In this document: in pieces, positions 56,972 to 64,000 of the stretch
Layout of the letters: each line of letters begins with the position of its first letter
How positions within the stretch are numbered: the first letter of the stretch is position 1
Source: Gemmiger sp. An120
GTDB taxonomy: Bacteria; Bacillota; Clostridia; Oscillospirales; Ruminococcaceae
Reading direction: 5' to 3'
Assembly: GCF_002160955.1 (NCBI RefSeq)
Contig: NZ_NFLN01000011.1
Location: forward strand, 1 to 64,000
Length of the DNA stretch: 64,000 nucleotides
The notes under the pieces: generated by a model
What the model saw: the letters and a program-made list of their open reading frames with translations, nothing else
Told to the model about the DNA's origin: nothing
The model's database searches: none
Made by a program: the position numbers and the translations under genes

Positions 56972-57615
56972 AGCAGCTTCTCCTTCCGGATCGGATGCCG
57001 GATGACCGTTTTCAGATTTTCCGGCTTGCAGCGGCGCACATCGCTCAGATAAATCTCGTGGTGGAACCGCGTTTCTCCATAATCCGGCAGATACCCCTGG
57101 GCGCGGGCATACTCGTCCATCGCTGCTACGGTGGCGGGCTCATCGTCGTAGGGACCCAGGTGCAGGCACTGAACGCAGAGCCCCTCCTCCCAGGAAAAGA
57201 ACTCTACCCTGGAAAAATCCCGCTGCTTTTTTTCGGCGGCTTCCCGGATGGCCCGGTCAAATACCTCTTTGGTCACAAACTCCGGCAGGCGGATCAGGCT
57301 GATCCAGCAGAAATCCTCCTTGCGGGTGTAGTCCACCCCCTGCACGCCTTCCTGCCACCACAGGCCCTCCAGCGGCGGGACTACATAGTCAAAGTATCCC
57401 TCCGGCTGATGGTTGCCCCGTTTGCTCGTCTTGATGGTGTAGGCCACCGAATACAGCAGTTCCAGCGCTTCTTTGTATGCGCCGTCCGTCTGGTTAGGAT
57501 CGCCTTTCCCACGCACCGCCAGAAAATTCATGGCGGGCACGGTGACAATGCCCGGCGCTTTGGGCGGCATGTACAAATCTTTGTATGTTTTTTTGTAGTC
57601 AAAGGGCATGGTCAT
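56968..57615 (-). CDS. GyrI-like small-molecule-binding protein
   Basis: 215 residues: 'APGIVTVPAMNFLAVRGKGDPNQTDGAYKEALELLYSVAYTIK' and 'CVQCLHLGPYDDEPATVAAMDEYARAQGYL...RFHHEIYLSDVRRC' match the GyrI-like (SOUL/SBP_bac_18-like) proteins that bind small drugs or act as cyclopropanoid hydrolases. ATGA overlaps both sides. Ligand unknown. Confidence 0.85.
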   Translation of the reverse strand: MTMPFDYKKTYKDLYMPPKAPGIVTVPAMNFLAVRGKGDPNQTDGAYKEALELLYSVAYTIKTSKRGNHQPEGYFDYVVPPLEGLWWQEGVQGVDYTRKEDFCWISLIRLPEFVTKEVFDRAIREAAEKKQRDFSRVEFFSWEEGLCVQCLHLGPYDDEPATVAAMDEYARAQGYLPDYGETRFHHEIYLSDVRRCKPENLKTVIRHPIRKEKLL

Positions 57616-57935
57616 TTCCTGCCTTTCTTCTGCGGGTGCGCGGCCAGCGCCTCGCAGGTGATGCGTACCAGTTCCGTCATCGTTTCCCGGTCATCCACGT
57701 CTTCCACCAGAAAATAGTCCCGTGCGCCCTCGTAGGGTGGGGCCTTGGCCAGGCCGGGAAACGCAGCTTCCCCCTGCGGCGTGATCTTGACAAAAAGCTG
57801 GTCATCGCAGATCACACCAAAAAACACCCCGTTGCAGAATAAGCCGTATTCGCCGAACATCTTCCGGCTGCGGATACAGCCGGCTTCCCGCAGCTGGTCG
57901 GCTGCGTAGGTTGCAAAATCCGGATGCGATGCCAT
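57612..57935 (-). CDS. TfoX N-terminal-domain protein
   Basis: 107 residues from ATG at 57,935 (GGGAGG upstream). 'AADQLREAGCIRSRKMFGEYGLFCNGVFFGVICDDQLFVKITP' is the TfoX_N pattern. In the absence of the C-terminal domain a competence role is not implied. One base after the WYL regulator's stop region. Confidence 0.85.
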   Translation of the reverse strand: MASHPDFATYAADQLREAGCIRSRKMFGEYGLFCNGVFFGVICDDQLFVKITPQGEAAFPGLAKAPPYEGARDYFLVEDVDDRETMTELVRITCEALAAHPQKKGRK

Positions 57936-57936
57936 G

Positions 57937-58845
57937 TCAATTCCTCCCGTAACGGCTGGCCAGTGTCCGGGCCAGGTGATGCAGCTGTGTGCGCAATTCT
58001 TTTGGCTCCACCAGTTCGGCGGCTTCTCCAAAGGTGAGCACCCAGCTGAGTGCGCTCTCCGCGTCAGGAAAACCGCCGGTAAAGCGCAGGCGGCCGTCCG
58101 GTTCCGGGGTGAAACGGTCCGTGCCGTATTCCTCCACCAAACGCCACCGGCAGGCCGGGTCAAAGAGTACCGTGATCCGGCACCTTGCCGGGAAGAACCG
58201 CTCCGGTTCCAGATCGGGCAGAGGGGCGGCGCGGGGCTCAAACGGCTCTCCGGCGGTGAGTTCCGTCATGCGGTTGAGCTTGAACAGGCGGAAGTCCGCC
58301 CGCGTGCGGCACCACCCCCACAGGTACCAGGCGGACCAGTGAAAGACCAGACAGCAGGGTTCCACCGCGCGCGCCGATTCCCCTTTCGGGGAAAAGTAGA
58401 AAAATCGGACGGTGCGGTGCAGCCGGATGGCACTTTGAATCTGTTCAATCTTGGGGGCAAGACTGTCCTTGTACCAGGAAGAAAGGTCGATCAGCATGTC
58501 GGAACTGCCGGGCACCAGTGTGCCGGATCCCGCGGAGAGCTTTTCCATCAGCTGGGCGTACCGGCGGCTGCCGCTGACGCTGTCCAGGCTGCGGAGACCT
58601 GCCAGAATGGCCTGCATCTCCGGGGCGGTGAGAAGGGTTCGGTCTACCCGGTAACCCTCAACCAGGGAGATGCCGCCGCCCGCCCCCTGCGCGGTGGTCA
58701 GAGGAATGCCTGCCCGGCAAAGGGTGTCAACATCCCGCTGAATGGTGCGGCGGGATACCTCAAACTGTTCGGCCAGTTCCACCGCGGTGACCTTTTCCCG
58801 CTGGAGCAGGATGGAAAGAATCCCAATGAGCCGGTCCAGCTTCAT
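57937..58845 (-). CDS. WYL-domain transcription regulator (YafY type)
   Basis: 302 residues from ATG at 58,845 (GGCGG upstream; a GTG at 58,851 is in frame). HTH_11 'LIGILSILLQREKVTAVELAEQFEVSRRTIQRDVDTLCRAGIPL' (about 5-50), WYL domain about 130-220 ('AVEPCCLVFHWSAWYLWGWCRTRADFRLFKLNRM') and WCX end. WYL binds nucleic-acid ligands. First gene of the operon, so it probably regulates the five small genes behind it. Confidence 0.88.
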   Translation of the reverse strand: MKLDRLIGILSILLQREKVTAVELAEQFEVSRRTIQRDVDTLCRAGIPLTTAQGAGGGISLVEGYRVDRTLLTAPEMQAILAGLRSLDSVSGSRRYAQLMEKLSAGSGTLVPGSSDMLIDLSSWYKDSLAPKIEQIQSAIRLHRTVRFFYFSPKGESARAVEPCCLVFHWSAWYLWGWCRTRADFRLFKLNRMTELTAGEPFEPRAAPLPDLEPERFFPARCRITVLFDPACRWRLVEEYGTDRFTPEPDGRLRFTGGFPDAESALSWVLTFGEAAELVEPKELRTQLHHLARTLASRYGRN

Positions 58846-58934
58846 CCGCACACCGCCTTTCCTGGGTTTGCCTGTATTATAGCACAGGAACCGGACAGCT
58901 GTCTGTCATGTTTCCGGAAGAGACGAAACAAAAA

Positions 58935-58972
58935 GCCTCCGCCCTGTGGCATGCTGCACAGAGACGGAGGCA
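58935..58972 (-). terminator. terminator ending the YfcE/unknown pair
   Basis: GCCTCCG arms with inner CTGTG/CACAG pairs and, on the minus strand, TTTTTGTTTC. The 125-base stretch to 58,984 also holds a GACAGCTGTC palindrome near the WYL promoter (TATAAT at about 58,874). Confidence 0.75.
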
Positions 58973-58984
58973 GTCCGGCCGGAT

Positions 58985-59491
58985 CTATCTCAAAAGCAGC
59001 GACGTTCCAATCCGGCTGGCGGCGGGGGCCAGTCCCTCAAATCCTACGCACCGGCTGGGGCGGGCATTGACCGCCCAGTCCAGCATGGGCTGCGCCGTGC
59101 TGGCGGTATCCAGGCAGGTGTCCAGCGCCAGCACATCCTCCCAGGCGCGGTTCAGAAAGGCCACCTCCCGCCGCCCGTGGGTGCGGGTCAGGCTGGCTGC
59201 GCCGCTTGCCTGCAGATAGGTATGAGTCTGATCGGAGGAAAATCCGGCGGCAGCCAGGCTCTCCGCCAGACCGGTGCGAAACAGGCCCGGCAGATCGGCC
59301 CAGAGCAGGGGCGGCACATCAAATCGTACAAAGGTATACCGGCTGTGGCAGTGCACGGCCAGCAGGCACGGTCGCCCCCGCAGATTAATGACATGCAGAT
59401 CCCAGCAGAAGCGCCGGTCGGTTTCGGCCCCGTAGGGCGGCGGCTTCTGATGCAGAAACCGCTGCAGGGGAAAGGTCAGGCCCAGTTCCAT
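58985..59491 (-). CDS. 168-residue conserved hypothetical protein (DUF6933-like)
   Basis: ATG at 59,491 in a TGATG overlap with the phosphodiesterase. 'WDLHVINLRGRPCLLAVHCHSRYTFVRFDVPPLLWADLPGLFRTGLAESLAAAGFS' and '...REVAFLNRAWEDVLAL' look like a small family in which a target peptide-like strand precedes helices; the DUF6933-like label is tentative. Soluble, no catalytic motif. Confidence 0.65.
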   Translation of the reverse strand: MELGLTFPLQRFLHQKPPPYGAETDRRFCWDLHVINLRGRPCLLAVHCHSRYTFVRFDVPPLLWADLPGLFRTGLAESLAAAGFSSDQTHTYLQASGAASLTRTHGRREVAFLNRAWEDVLALDTCLDTASTAQPMLDWAVNARPSRCVGFEGLAPAASRIGTSLLLR

Positions 59492-59949
59492 CAGGTCACC
59501 TCGTGGGGAATCAGGATTTTTTCCACCCGGATGTTCCTGCCGGATATTTCGGCCCGTATCAGGGTGATCTCCTGGTGAAACCGGCGCGGACCGCAGCTGC
59601 CGGGATTGAGCCACAGCATACCCCCGCGCCGTTCTTCGCTGTACTTGTGGGAATGGCCGAACACCACCACATCCGCCCCGCTCAGATCGGCAGGAATGTC
59701 TTTTTTGTTGTGAACCATGTAAAACCGTATGCCCTCAAGGGTTACGGTCAGGTCCCGGGGCAGGGATTCGGCCCATTCCTTGTCGTTGTTGCCCCGTACC
59801 GCATACAGCGGCGCAAAAGAAGCCAGTTTGTCCACCACCGCCTGGGAATTGATGTCCCCGGCGTGGAGAATGGCGTCGGCCTCTTGCAGCAGTTCCAGCA
59901 CGGCCGGACGCAGCAGACCGTGGGTGTCGGAGAGAATAATCAGATTCAT
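59491..59949 (-). CDS. YfcE/MJ0936-type metallophosphoesterase
   Basis: 152 residues. 'MNLIILSDTHG' (D-x-H), 'DAILHAGDIN' (GD), 'AVRGNNDKEW' (GNxD/N), 'MVHNKKD' and 'VVFGHSHKY' (GHSH): complete dimetal site. Cleaves phosphodiesters. Ribosome site AAAGGAG. Divergent from the Nudix gene. Confidence 0.92.
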   Translation of the reverse strand: MNLIILSDTHGLLRPAVLELLQEADAILHAGDINSQAVVDKLASFAPLYAVRGNNDKEWAESLPRDLTVTLEGIRFYMVHNKKDIPADLSGADVVVFGHSHKYSEERRGGMLWLNPGSCGPRRFHQEITLIRAEISGRNIRVEKILIPHEVT

Positions 59950-60027
59950 GGCAGGCTCCTTTCAATAATGTGGCTTTATTATACCGGGTTTTCACGGCAT
60001 ATACCAGCCGGCAGCGCAGCCCATATC

Positions 60028-60056
60028 TTGCCGAAAGAGGCGCCTGCTCCTATAAT
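60028..60056 (+). promoter_or_regulatory. promoter of the Nudix gene
   Basis: TTGCCG, 17 bases, TATAAT, 26 bases before the ATG. Confidence 0.75.
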
Positions 60057-60081
60057 AAGTATAAAAAGGAGGTTGGAGCGG

Positions 60082-60465
60082 ATGGTAGAAGTGGTAGCGG
60101 CCCTGATCTGGGACAAAGATAAGTTCATGATCTGCCAGCGCCCGGCCCATAAAGCCAGAGGACTTTTATGGGAGTTTGTAGGCGGCAAGGTAGAGCCGGG
60201 AGAGACGAAGCAGCAGGCCCTGATCCGGGAGTGTCAGGAAGAACTGGCCGTCACACTGGACGTGGGCGACGTGTTCATGGAGGTCACCCACGAATACCCC
60301 GACCTGACGGTGCACCTGACCCTCTTCCACGCCACTATCCGGGAGGGCGTGCCGCAAAAGCTGGAGCACAACGATATCCAGTGGATCACCGTAGGTGAGA
60401 TTGACCGGTATGCGTTCTGCCCGGCAGACGAAACGATATTGGAGAAACTCCGCCGGGAGTACTGA
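60082..60465 (+). CDS. MutT-type Nudix hydrolase
   Basis: 127 residues from ATG at 60,082 (AAGGAGG upstream). Nudix box 'GGKVEPGETKQQALIRECQEEL' region (about 36-57), complete with REx2EE. '...WEFVGGKVE' is typical of 8-oxo-dGTP diphosphatases (MutT). Sanitises the nucleotide pool. Followed by a strong terminator. Confidence 0.92.
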   Translation: MVEVVAALIWDKDKFMICQRPAHKARGLLWEFVGGKVEPGETKQQALIRECQEELAVTLDVGDVFMEVTHEYPDLTVHLTLFHATIREGVPQKLEHNDIQWITVGEIDRYAFCPADETILEKLRREY

Positions 60466-60472
60466 GAAAACA

Positions 60473-60511
60473 AAAAGCAAAGCCCCGCAGCAAGTGCTGC
60501 GGGGCTTTGCT
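60473..60511 (+). terminator. terminator of the Nudix gene
   Basis: AAGCAAAGCCCCGCAGC and its complement around AAGT; ends at a tRNA-like 3' end. Confidence 0.85.
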
Positions 60512-60560
60512 TGGTGCGCCCGACTGGATTCGAACCAGCGGCCTTCCGGGTCGGAGTTCC
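60512..60560 (-). other. tRNA-Arg-like 3' fragment, possible att site
   Basis: On the minus strand the sequence ends CGGGCGC-A-CCA, preceded by a T-arm (GCTGG-TTCGAAT-CCAGT) and part of an anticodon-like arm. The 5' half does not form a D-arm or complete acceptor stem, so this is not a whole tRNA. Such 3' ends mark integration sites of mobile elements. Confidence 0.55.
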
Positions 60561-61098
60561 CAGACACACAACGCCAAACGGCGCTGTGAAGCCATTTTTC
60601 GTTGGTTGTGCACAAAGTTGAAAACCATATAAAAAGCCCGCGAAGCCTTTTCAGAACTGGCTTCGCGAGCTTTTTCATGCGTGGTGGTCAATTGGTGGTC
60701 AAGAAAGTGGTTAGTGTAGGACGGATTTGGTGTCAAAAGGAATATATGATGAAAATGATGGTTGGGTATGCGTTTTTTACTGGGTTTTTATAATTCGAGT
60801 GAAGCATGATACTCTAGCTTTCCGATAGTAACATTTCAGTTAATATATAAACTTGGCAAAAGCAGTCCTAGGCTTTTTTACATGGTTATCGATTTGGATT
60901 TTACACGGGCGTATATATACCGAAGATAGCGTGGATACGGTAGTCCAAGCGCTGCGTAGATGCAATTGGGAAAAGTGCATAACACGACGCTGTGGAATTC
61001 GGCAGAACAACAAATATGTCTCAAATGACTTGACGAAATGTACGATTTAGATATATTATGTTGTCATGACAAGATAATTCTAGTGAGACTGATGAGGC
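60561..61098. other. AT-rich gene-free stretch
   Basis: Holds a hairpin AAAAAGCCCGCGAAGCC...GGCTTCGCGAGCTTTTT (about 60,631-60,675), a TTGGTGGTCAA direct repeat (about 60,681-60,701), and then about 350 AT-rich bases with no credible gene. A 65-codon frame at 60,853 has no ribosome site. Probably remains of an excised or decayed insertion. Confidence 0.55.
61030..61072 (+). promoter_or_regulatory. gntR promoter and operator
   Basis: TTGACG with TATATT/TATTAT at 16-18 bases, followed by the perfect palindrome TTGTCATGACAA (61,061-61,072). A near-copy (TTATCATGACAA, 61,875-61,886) stands before the permease genes, so the GntR protein likely represses both. Confidence 0.78.
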
Positions 61099-61104
61099 TT
61101 GGCT

Positions 61105-61815
61105 TTGAGAACTGTTACACGCTATCAACAAATCATCAACTACTATCAGGAGCTGATCAAGAGCGGGCAACTTTCCGAAGGAGAGCAAATGCCCACGGAA
61201 GAGGCCATCGGTACCTTGTTTGGAGTCAGCCGAATCACTGTCCGGCAGGCGCTGGATGGATTGGCCCAAATGGGGCTGATTCACAAGGTTCAGGGAAAAG
61301 GCAGCTTTGTTTCTTCCGCAAAGACCGGTTTGCAGCTGGATCACCTCAAAGGGTTCAGTGATGAGATGCGGATGTTGGGGCGCATTCCTTCTACGATTCT
61401 TGTGGAGAAGGCGCTGATCACACCATCAGAAGTCGTAGCGAAAGCGCTGCAGATTGAGCCAACGCAAAAGGCTTATCTCTTTGTTCGTTTGCGATGTGCG
61501 GATGGCATCCCTATGGCAGTGGAAAAAGTTCACATGCCTTTCGCGCGCTTTGCGGGCATCGACTCAGAAGATTTGAATACATCGCTGTATATGCTGCTAA
61601 AAGAACAGTACGGCTGCGAGAGCAGCAAAGCTGTGCAGAGCATTCAGGCTGGCGCTGCGAACTCCGGGGATGCAAAACTGCTGCAGATCAAGACTGGCGC
61701 ACCAGTCCTTTGCATTTCCCGTACAACACTCGATACATACGGCCAGCCGTTCGAATATGTCCAGTCTACTTATAGAGGCGACAAGTATGTTCTGAATGTT
61801 ACCCTCAGCAAATAA
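61105..61815 (+). CDS. GntR/UTRA (HutC-type) transcription regulator
   Basis: 236 residues using TTG at 61,105 (TGAGG seven bases upstream); TTG at 61,099 is possible. GntR winged helix 'YQELIKSGQLSEGEQMPTEEAIGTLFGVSRITVRQALDGLAQMGLIHKVQGKGSFV', then UTRA ligand domain (about 85-232). HutC-type regulators sense a sugar phosphate or amino acid. Two TTGTCATGACAA-type operators flank it. Confidence 0.9.
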   Translation: MRTVTRYQQIINYYQELIKSGQLSEGEQMPTEEAIGTLFGVSRITVRQALDGLAQMGLIHKVQGKGSFVSSAKTGLQLDHLKGFSDEMRMLGRIPSTILVEKALITPSEVVAKALQIEPTQKAYLFVRLRCADGIPMAVEKVHMPFARFAGIDSEDLNTSLYMLLKEQYGCESSKAVQSIQAGAANSGDAKLLQIKTGAPVLCISRTTLDTYGQPFEYVQSTYRGDKYVLNVTLSK

Positions 61816-61822
61816 TAAAAAT

Positions 61823-61866
61823 GGGTTGTTTCCATACAATACATGTGGTAAGAACCCATATTTTTT
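61823..61866 (+). terminator. terminator after gntR
   Basis: ATGGGTT...AACCCAT stem with a long loop followed by ATTTTTT. Confidence 0.65.
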
Positions 61867-61874
61867 AGCCTATA

Positions 61875-61886
61875 TTATCATGACAA
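61875..61886. promoter_or_regulatory. GntR operator before sugar ABC genes
   Basis: TTATCATGACAA, one base from the perfect palindrome in the gntR promoter; 50 bases before the first permease ATG and beside a TATATT -10-like box. Confidence 0.7.
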
Positions 61887-61935
61887 CATAACAATTTGTT
61901 TTGTTGTATCAAGTGTTCCAGAAAGGTAGGTCGTT

Positions 61936-62859
61936 ATGCAGCAGGCACCGCACACCGTCAAATCCCACAAGCGCAGGCTCAACCTGAAACGGCGCGAAGC
62001 CTTTACCGGCTGGCTGTTCGTATCCCCCGCGCTGATCGGTTTCAGCATTTTCACGTTCGGATCGATGTTGTATTCGTTGTACCTTTCTCTGACGGACTAC
62101 AATCTGCTCAGTGATCCGAATTGGGTTGGGCTTGCCAACTACATCCGGGCCTTCACCGAAGACCAGTATTTCTATCCGTTTTTCGGCAACACGATCTATT
62201 TTGTGGTGACGCTGGTCCCGATCGTTCTGGTCCTGTCTTTGCTGTTGGCCATTCTGATCAACAAAAAGGCGGGCCCGCTTACCAAAGGATACCGGGTGGC
62301 ACTGTTTCTGCCAAGCATTACCTCCACCGTTGCGGTGAGTATGGTCTGGCTTTGGATCTTCAACCCGGACATGGGCATCCTGAACAACTTCTTGACCGCG
62401 ATCGGTTTCAACAATCCCCCGCTCTGGCTGGCAGACCCGGCCTGGAGCAAGCCGGCGCTTGTGATTATGCGCGTCTGGCAGATGTGCGGTTATTACATGC
62501 TCATGTTCCTTGCGGGGCTTCAAACCATTCCCGAGAGCTTGTATGAAGCCGCAGAGGTGGACGGAGCGTCCGTTTGGCAGAAGTTTATCCGCATCACGGT
62601 GCCCATGCTCTCCAACACCACCTTCGTGGTGGCGATCCTGTTGGTGATCGAAGCGTTCAACATGTTTGAATCGATCTTCATCATGACCCAGGGCGGCCCC
62701 CTTGGCTCCACCAGCACGATCATGTATTACATCTATGAACAGGGCTTTACCAATTACAACATGGGTTACGCTTCTGCTCTCGCCTGGATCTTCTTTGCTA
62801 TCGTTATGGTGATCACGCTGATCCAATACAGATTCCGCAACGAACAGGGGGGTGAATGA
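61936..62859 (+). CDS. sugar ABC transporter permease (MalF/UgpA type)
   Basis: 307 residues with six membrane helices. 'GWLFVSPALIGFSIFTFGSMLYSLYLSLTDYNLL', then the ATPase-docking loop 'IPESLYEAAEVDGASVWQKFIRITVPML'. Ribosome site AGAAAGGTAGG. Part of a CUT1 importer under the GntR regulator; no ATPase gene is visible, as such systems often use a shared MsmX-type ATPase. Confidence 0.92.
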   Translation: MQQAPHTVKSHKRRLNLKRREAFTGWLFVSPALIGFSIFTFGSMLYSLYLSLTDYNLLSDPNWVGLANYIRAFTEDQYFYPFFGNTIYFVVTLVPIVLVLSLLLAILINKKAGPLTKGYRVALFLPSITSTVAVSMVWLWIFNPDMGILNNFLTAIGFNNPPLWLADPAWSKPALVIMRVWQMCGYYMLMFLAGLQTIPESLYEAAEVDGASVWQKFIRITVPMLSNTTFVVAILLVIEAFNMFESIFIMTQGGPLGSTSTIMYYIYEQGFTNYNMGYASALAWIFFAIVMVITLIQYRFRNEQGGE

Positions 62860-63722
62860 TGATGGAAAAACTGTCGCTTGGAATGTCGGCTCGCAAAAAG
62901 ATCGGCAACACTTTGTATCATGCATTCATGCTGATCCTGAGCTTCATCATGATCTACCCCTTTGTCTGGTCGCTGCTCTCCTCGTTCAAGCAGTCTTCCC
63001 AGTTGTATGGCGGAAACCCATTGGATATGATCCCGCGCCCCTTTACATTGGAGAACTACACCCGTCTGTTTGAGGTCCTGCCGTTTGAGCGCTTTTTGAT
63101 AAACTCGGTTTTCCTGTCGGTGGCGATGCCGCTTTGCATGATCGCCGTAGCTTCTTTAACGGCCTATGCCCTCACCCGGCTGGAATTTCCGGGGCGCAAC
63201 ATCCTGTTCCTGGCATTCATTGCCACAATGATGATCCCGAGCCATGTAACGCTGATCCCCAACTATAAGATCATTGTGGATATGGGGCTCATCAACACAT
63301 ACGCGGCGCTTTTCTTGAACTGCATGTTCACCGGTGCGAATGCGTTTAACATCTTCTTCTTCCGTCAGTTTTTCCTGAGCATCCCCAAGGATCTGGAAAA
63401 TGCGGCCATCATTGATGGATGCTCCCGCCTGGGCGTATTTTTCCGGATCGTTCTGCCCAACGCAAAACCGGCGATCGCGACCACGGCGATCTTGTCCTTC
63501 CGAAGCGTGTGGAACTCGTTCCTGTGGCCGATGCTGGTCCTGAACGACTACGACAAACTCACCCTTACCGTTGGTCTGAAATACCTGAAAGAGTGGGAAC
63601 CCAACTGGGCGGTGCTGCTGGCCGGGTCTTCCCTGAGCATCGTTCCCATCGTGATCGTGTTCCTGATTTTCCAGCGCCACTTTATGGCGTCCACCATGAA
63701 CTCCGGTTTTGGTGGAAAGTAA
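62856..63722 (+). CDS. sugar ABC transporter permease (MalG/UgpE type)
   Basis: 288 residues; three consecutive ATG codons from 62,856 follow a GGGGGGTG site, so the start may be the second. Six helices: 'MILSFIMIYPFVWSLLSSFKQSSQLYGGNPLDMIP', docking loop 'IPKDLENAAIIDGCSRLGVFFRIVLPNAKPAIAT'. Overlaps the first permease by 4 bases. Confidence 0.92.
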   Translation: MMMEKLSLGMSARKKIGNTLYHAFMLILSFIMIYPFVWSLLSSFKQSSQLYGGNPLDMIPRPFTLENYTRLFEVLPFERFLINSVFLSVAMPLCMIAVASLTAYALTRLEFPGRNILFLAFIATMMIPSHVTLIPNYKIIVDMGLINTYAALFLNCMFTGANAFNIFFFRQFFLSIPKDLENAAIIDGCSRLGVFFRIVLPNAKPAIATTAILSFRSVWNSFLWPMLVLNDYDKLTLTVGLKYLKEWEPNWAVLLAGSSLSIVPIVIVFLIFQRHFMASTMNSGFGGK

Positions 63723-63776
63723 TACCGTAGCTGGCGGCCAGGACAGGCCGCAGATATAAAAAAATGGAGGTTTATT

Positions 63777-64000
63777 ATGAAAAAGTTGTTGAAGAAACTC
63801 GTGGCCGGCGCGCTGGCACTGGCCCTTACCTTCACGCTGGCGGCGTGCGGCGGCACTCCTGCGCAGACGTCTGGCTCTACCGGGGAAGGAACAGGCACTG
63901 CCGAACCCACCACCCTGACGGTTTATACCTGGTGGGATATCACCAAGTTCGCCCATCTGCAGAAAATGCAGGAGGACTTTGAGAAAGCCAACCCCGACAT
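63777..64000 (+). CDS. sugar ABC transporter substrate-binding lipoprotein (cut by window edge)
   Basis: 74 residues visible from ATG at 63,777 (TGGAGG upstream). Lipoprotein signal 'LALALTFTLAACGG' (Cys about 24), a Ser/Thr/Gly-rich linker, then 'TLTVYTWWDITKFAHLQKMQEDFEKANPD', the start of a type-1 solute-binding protein. Completes the CUT1 importer. A CTGGCGGCC/GGCCGCAG hairpin lies between it and the permease. Confidence 0.9.
   Translation, partial: MKKLLKKLVAGALALALTFTLAACGGTPAQTSGSTGEGTGTAEPTTLTVYTWWDITKFAHLQKMQEDFEKANPD

Noticed and set aside
60500-60575. Complete tRNA-Arg gene
   Set aside because: Only the T-arm, acceptor 3' strand and CCA are convincing; the 5' acceptor has mismatches and no D-arm forms.
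60853-61050. 65-codon frame in the AT-rich gap before gntR
   Set aside because: Non-ATG start, no ribosome site, overlaps the gntR promoter, no recognised pattern.

Overview
The window looks like a chromosome segment of a GC-rich, Gram-positive gut Clostridia species, probably Oscillospiraceae of the Faecalibacterium/Gemmiger/Subdoligranulum kind. The reasons are strong GGAGG ribosome sites, LytTR and YesM-type regulators, an Mgl sugar transporter, lipoproteins with the LxxC box, and a flavodiiron oxidoreductase of anaerobes. This placement is inferred from gene content only. The first ~28 kb is a prophage; the remaining 36 kb is chromosomal.

Positions 1 to about 27,989 are the repressor-side part of a Mu-like (transposable) siphovirus prophage; its other end lies left of the window. 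Read from right to left it has: an S24-type repressor (+) facing a Cro/Ner-like gene across an operator array (26,634-26,747); small early genes; MuA and MuB transposition proteins; Gam; GemA; Mor; a middle block (membrane coiled-coil protein, winged-helix-like protein, Gp27 family); a NusG-like factor with a small zinc-ribbon protein; a 328-base leader containing a candidate terminator; then terminase, portal, minor head protein, scaffold, capsid, connectors, major tail protein, tail chaperones, tape measure, distal tail protein, Gp37-like protein and a cut-off baseplate or fibre gene. No lysis genes are in view. Unusual items are six copies of a ~65-base intergenic element with covarying hairpins, an AT-rich cargo gene framed by two near-identical copies of that element, a C2H2 zinc-finger mini-protein in the head operon, and a minor head protein carrying an HExxH domain.

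The prophage sits inside an AraC-type response-regulator gene, of which only the C-terminal part (27,983-28,546) remains here. Next come its YesM-type kinase, a sugar-binding sensor lipoprotein, and the mglB-mglA-mglC transporter this three-part sensor would be expected to control, with a short membrane protein of InlB-type repeats at the operon end. The insertion should uncouple sensing from transporter expression.

The rest is ordinary chromosome. 35.9-45.5 kb holds a GltD-like oxidoreductase, a GH2 glycosidase, a LysR regulator divergent from a UbiX/LpdD pair whose UbiD partner is a pseudogene, an MBL-fold hydrolase, an SGNH hydrolase, and a LysR/AGCS symporter pair. 45.7-48.5 kb encodes a 927-residue flavodiiron protein with three rubredoxin-like centres and an NADH oxidoreductase. 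48.6-53.7 kb has two ABC exporter halves behind a GHKL/LytTR two-component pair. 53.9-60.5 kb has XRE and MerR regulators, a tightly overlapping minus-strand operon (WYL regulator, TfoX-like, GyrI-like, DUF3795, DUF188, peptide deformylase), a phosphodiesterase and a Nudix hydrolase. After a tRNA-like fragment and an AT-rich gap, a GntR regulator precedes a sugar ABC importer (two permeases and the start of the binding protein) that runs off the right edge.
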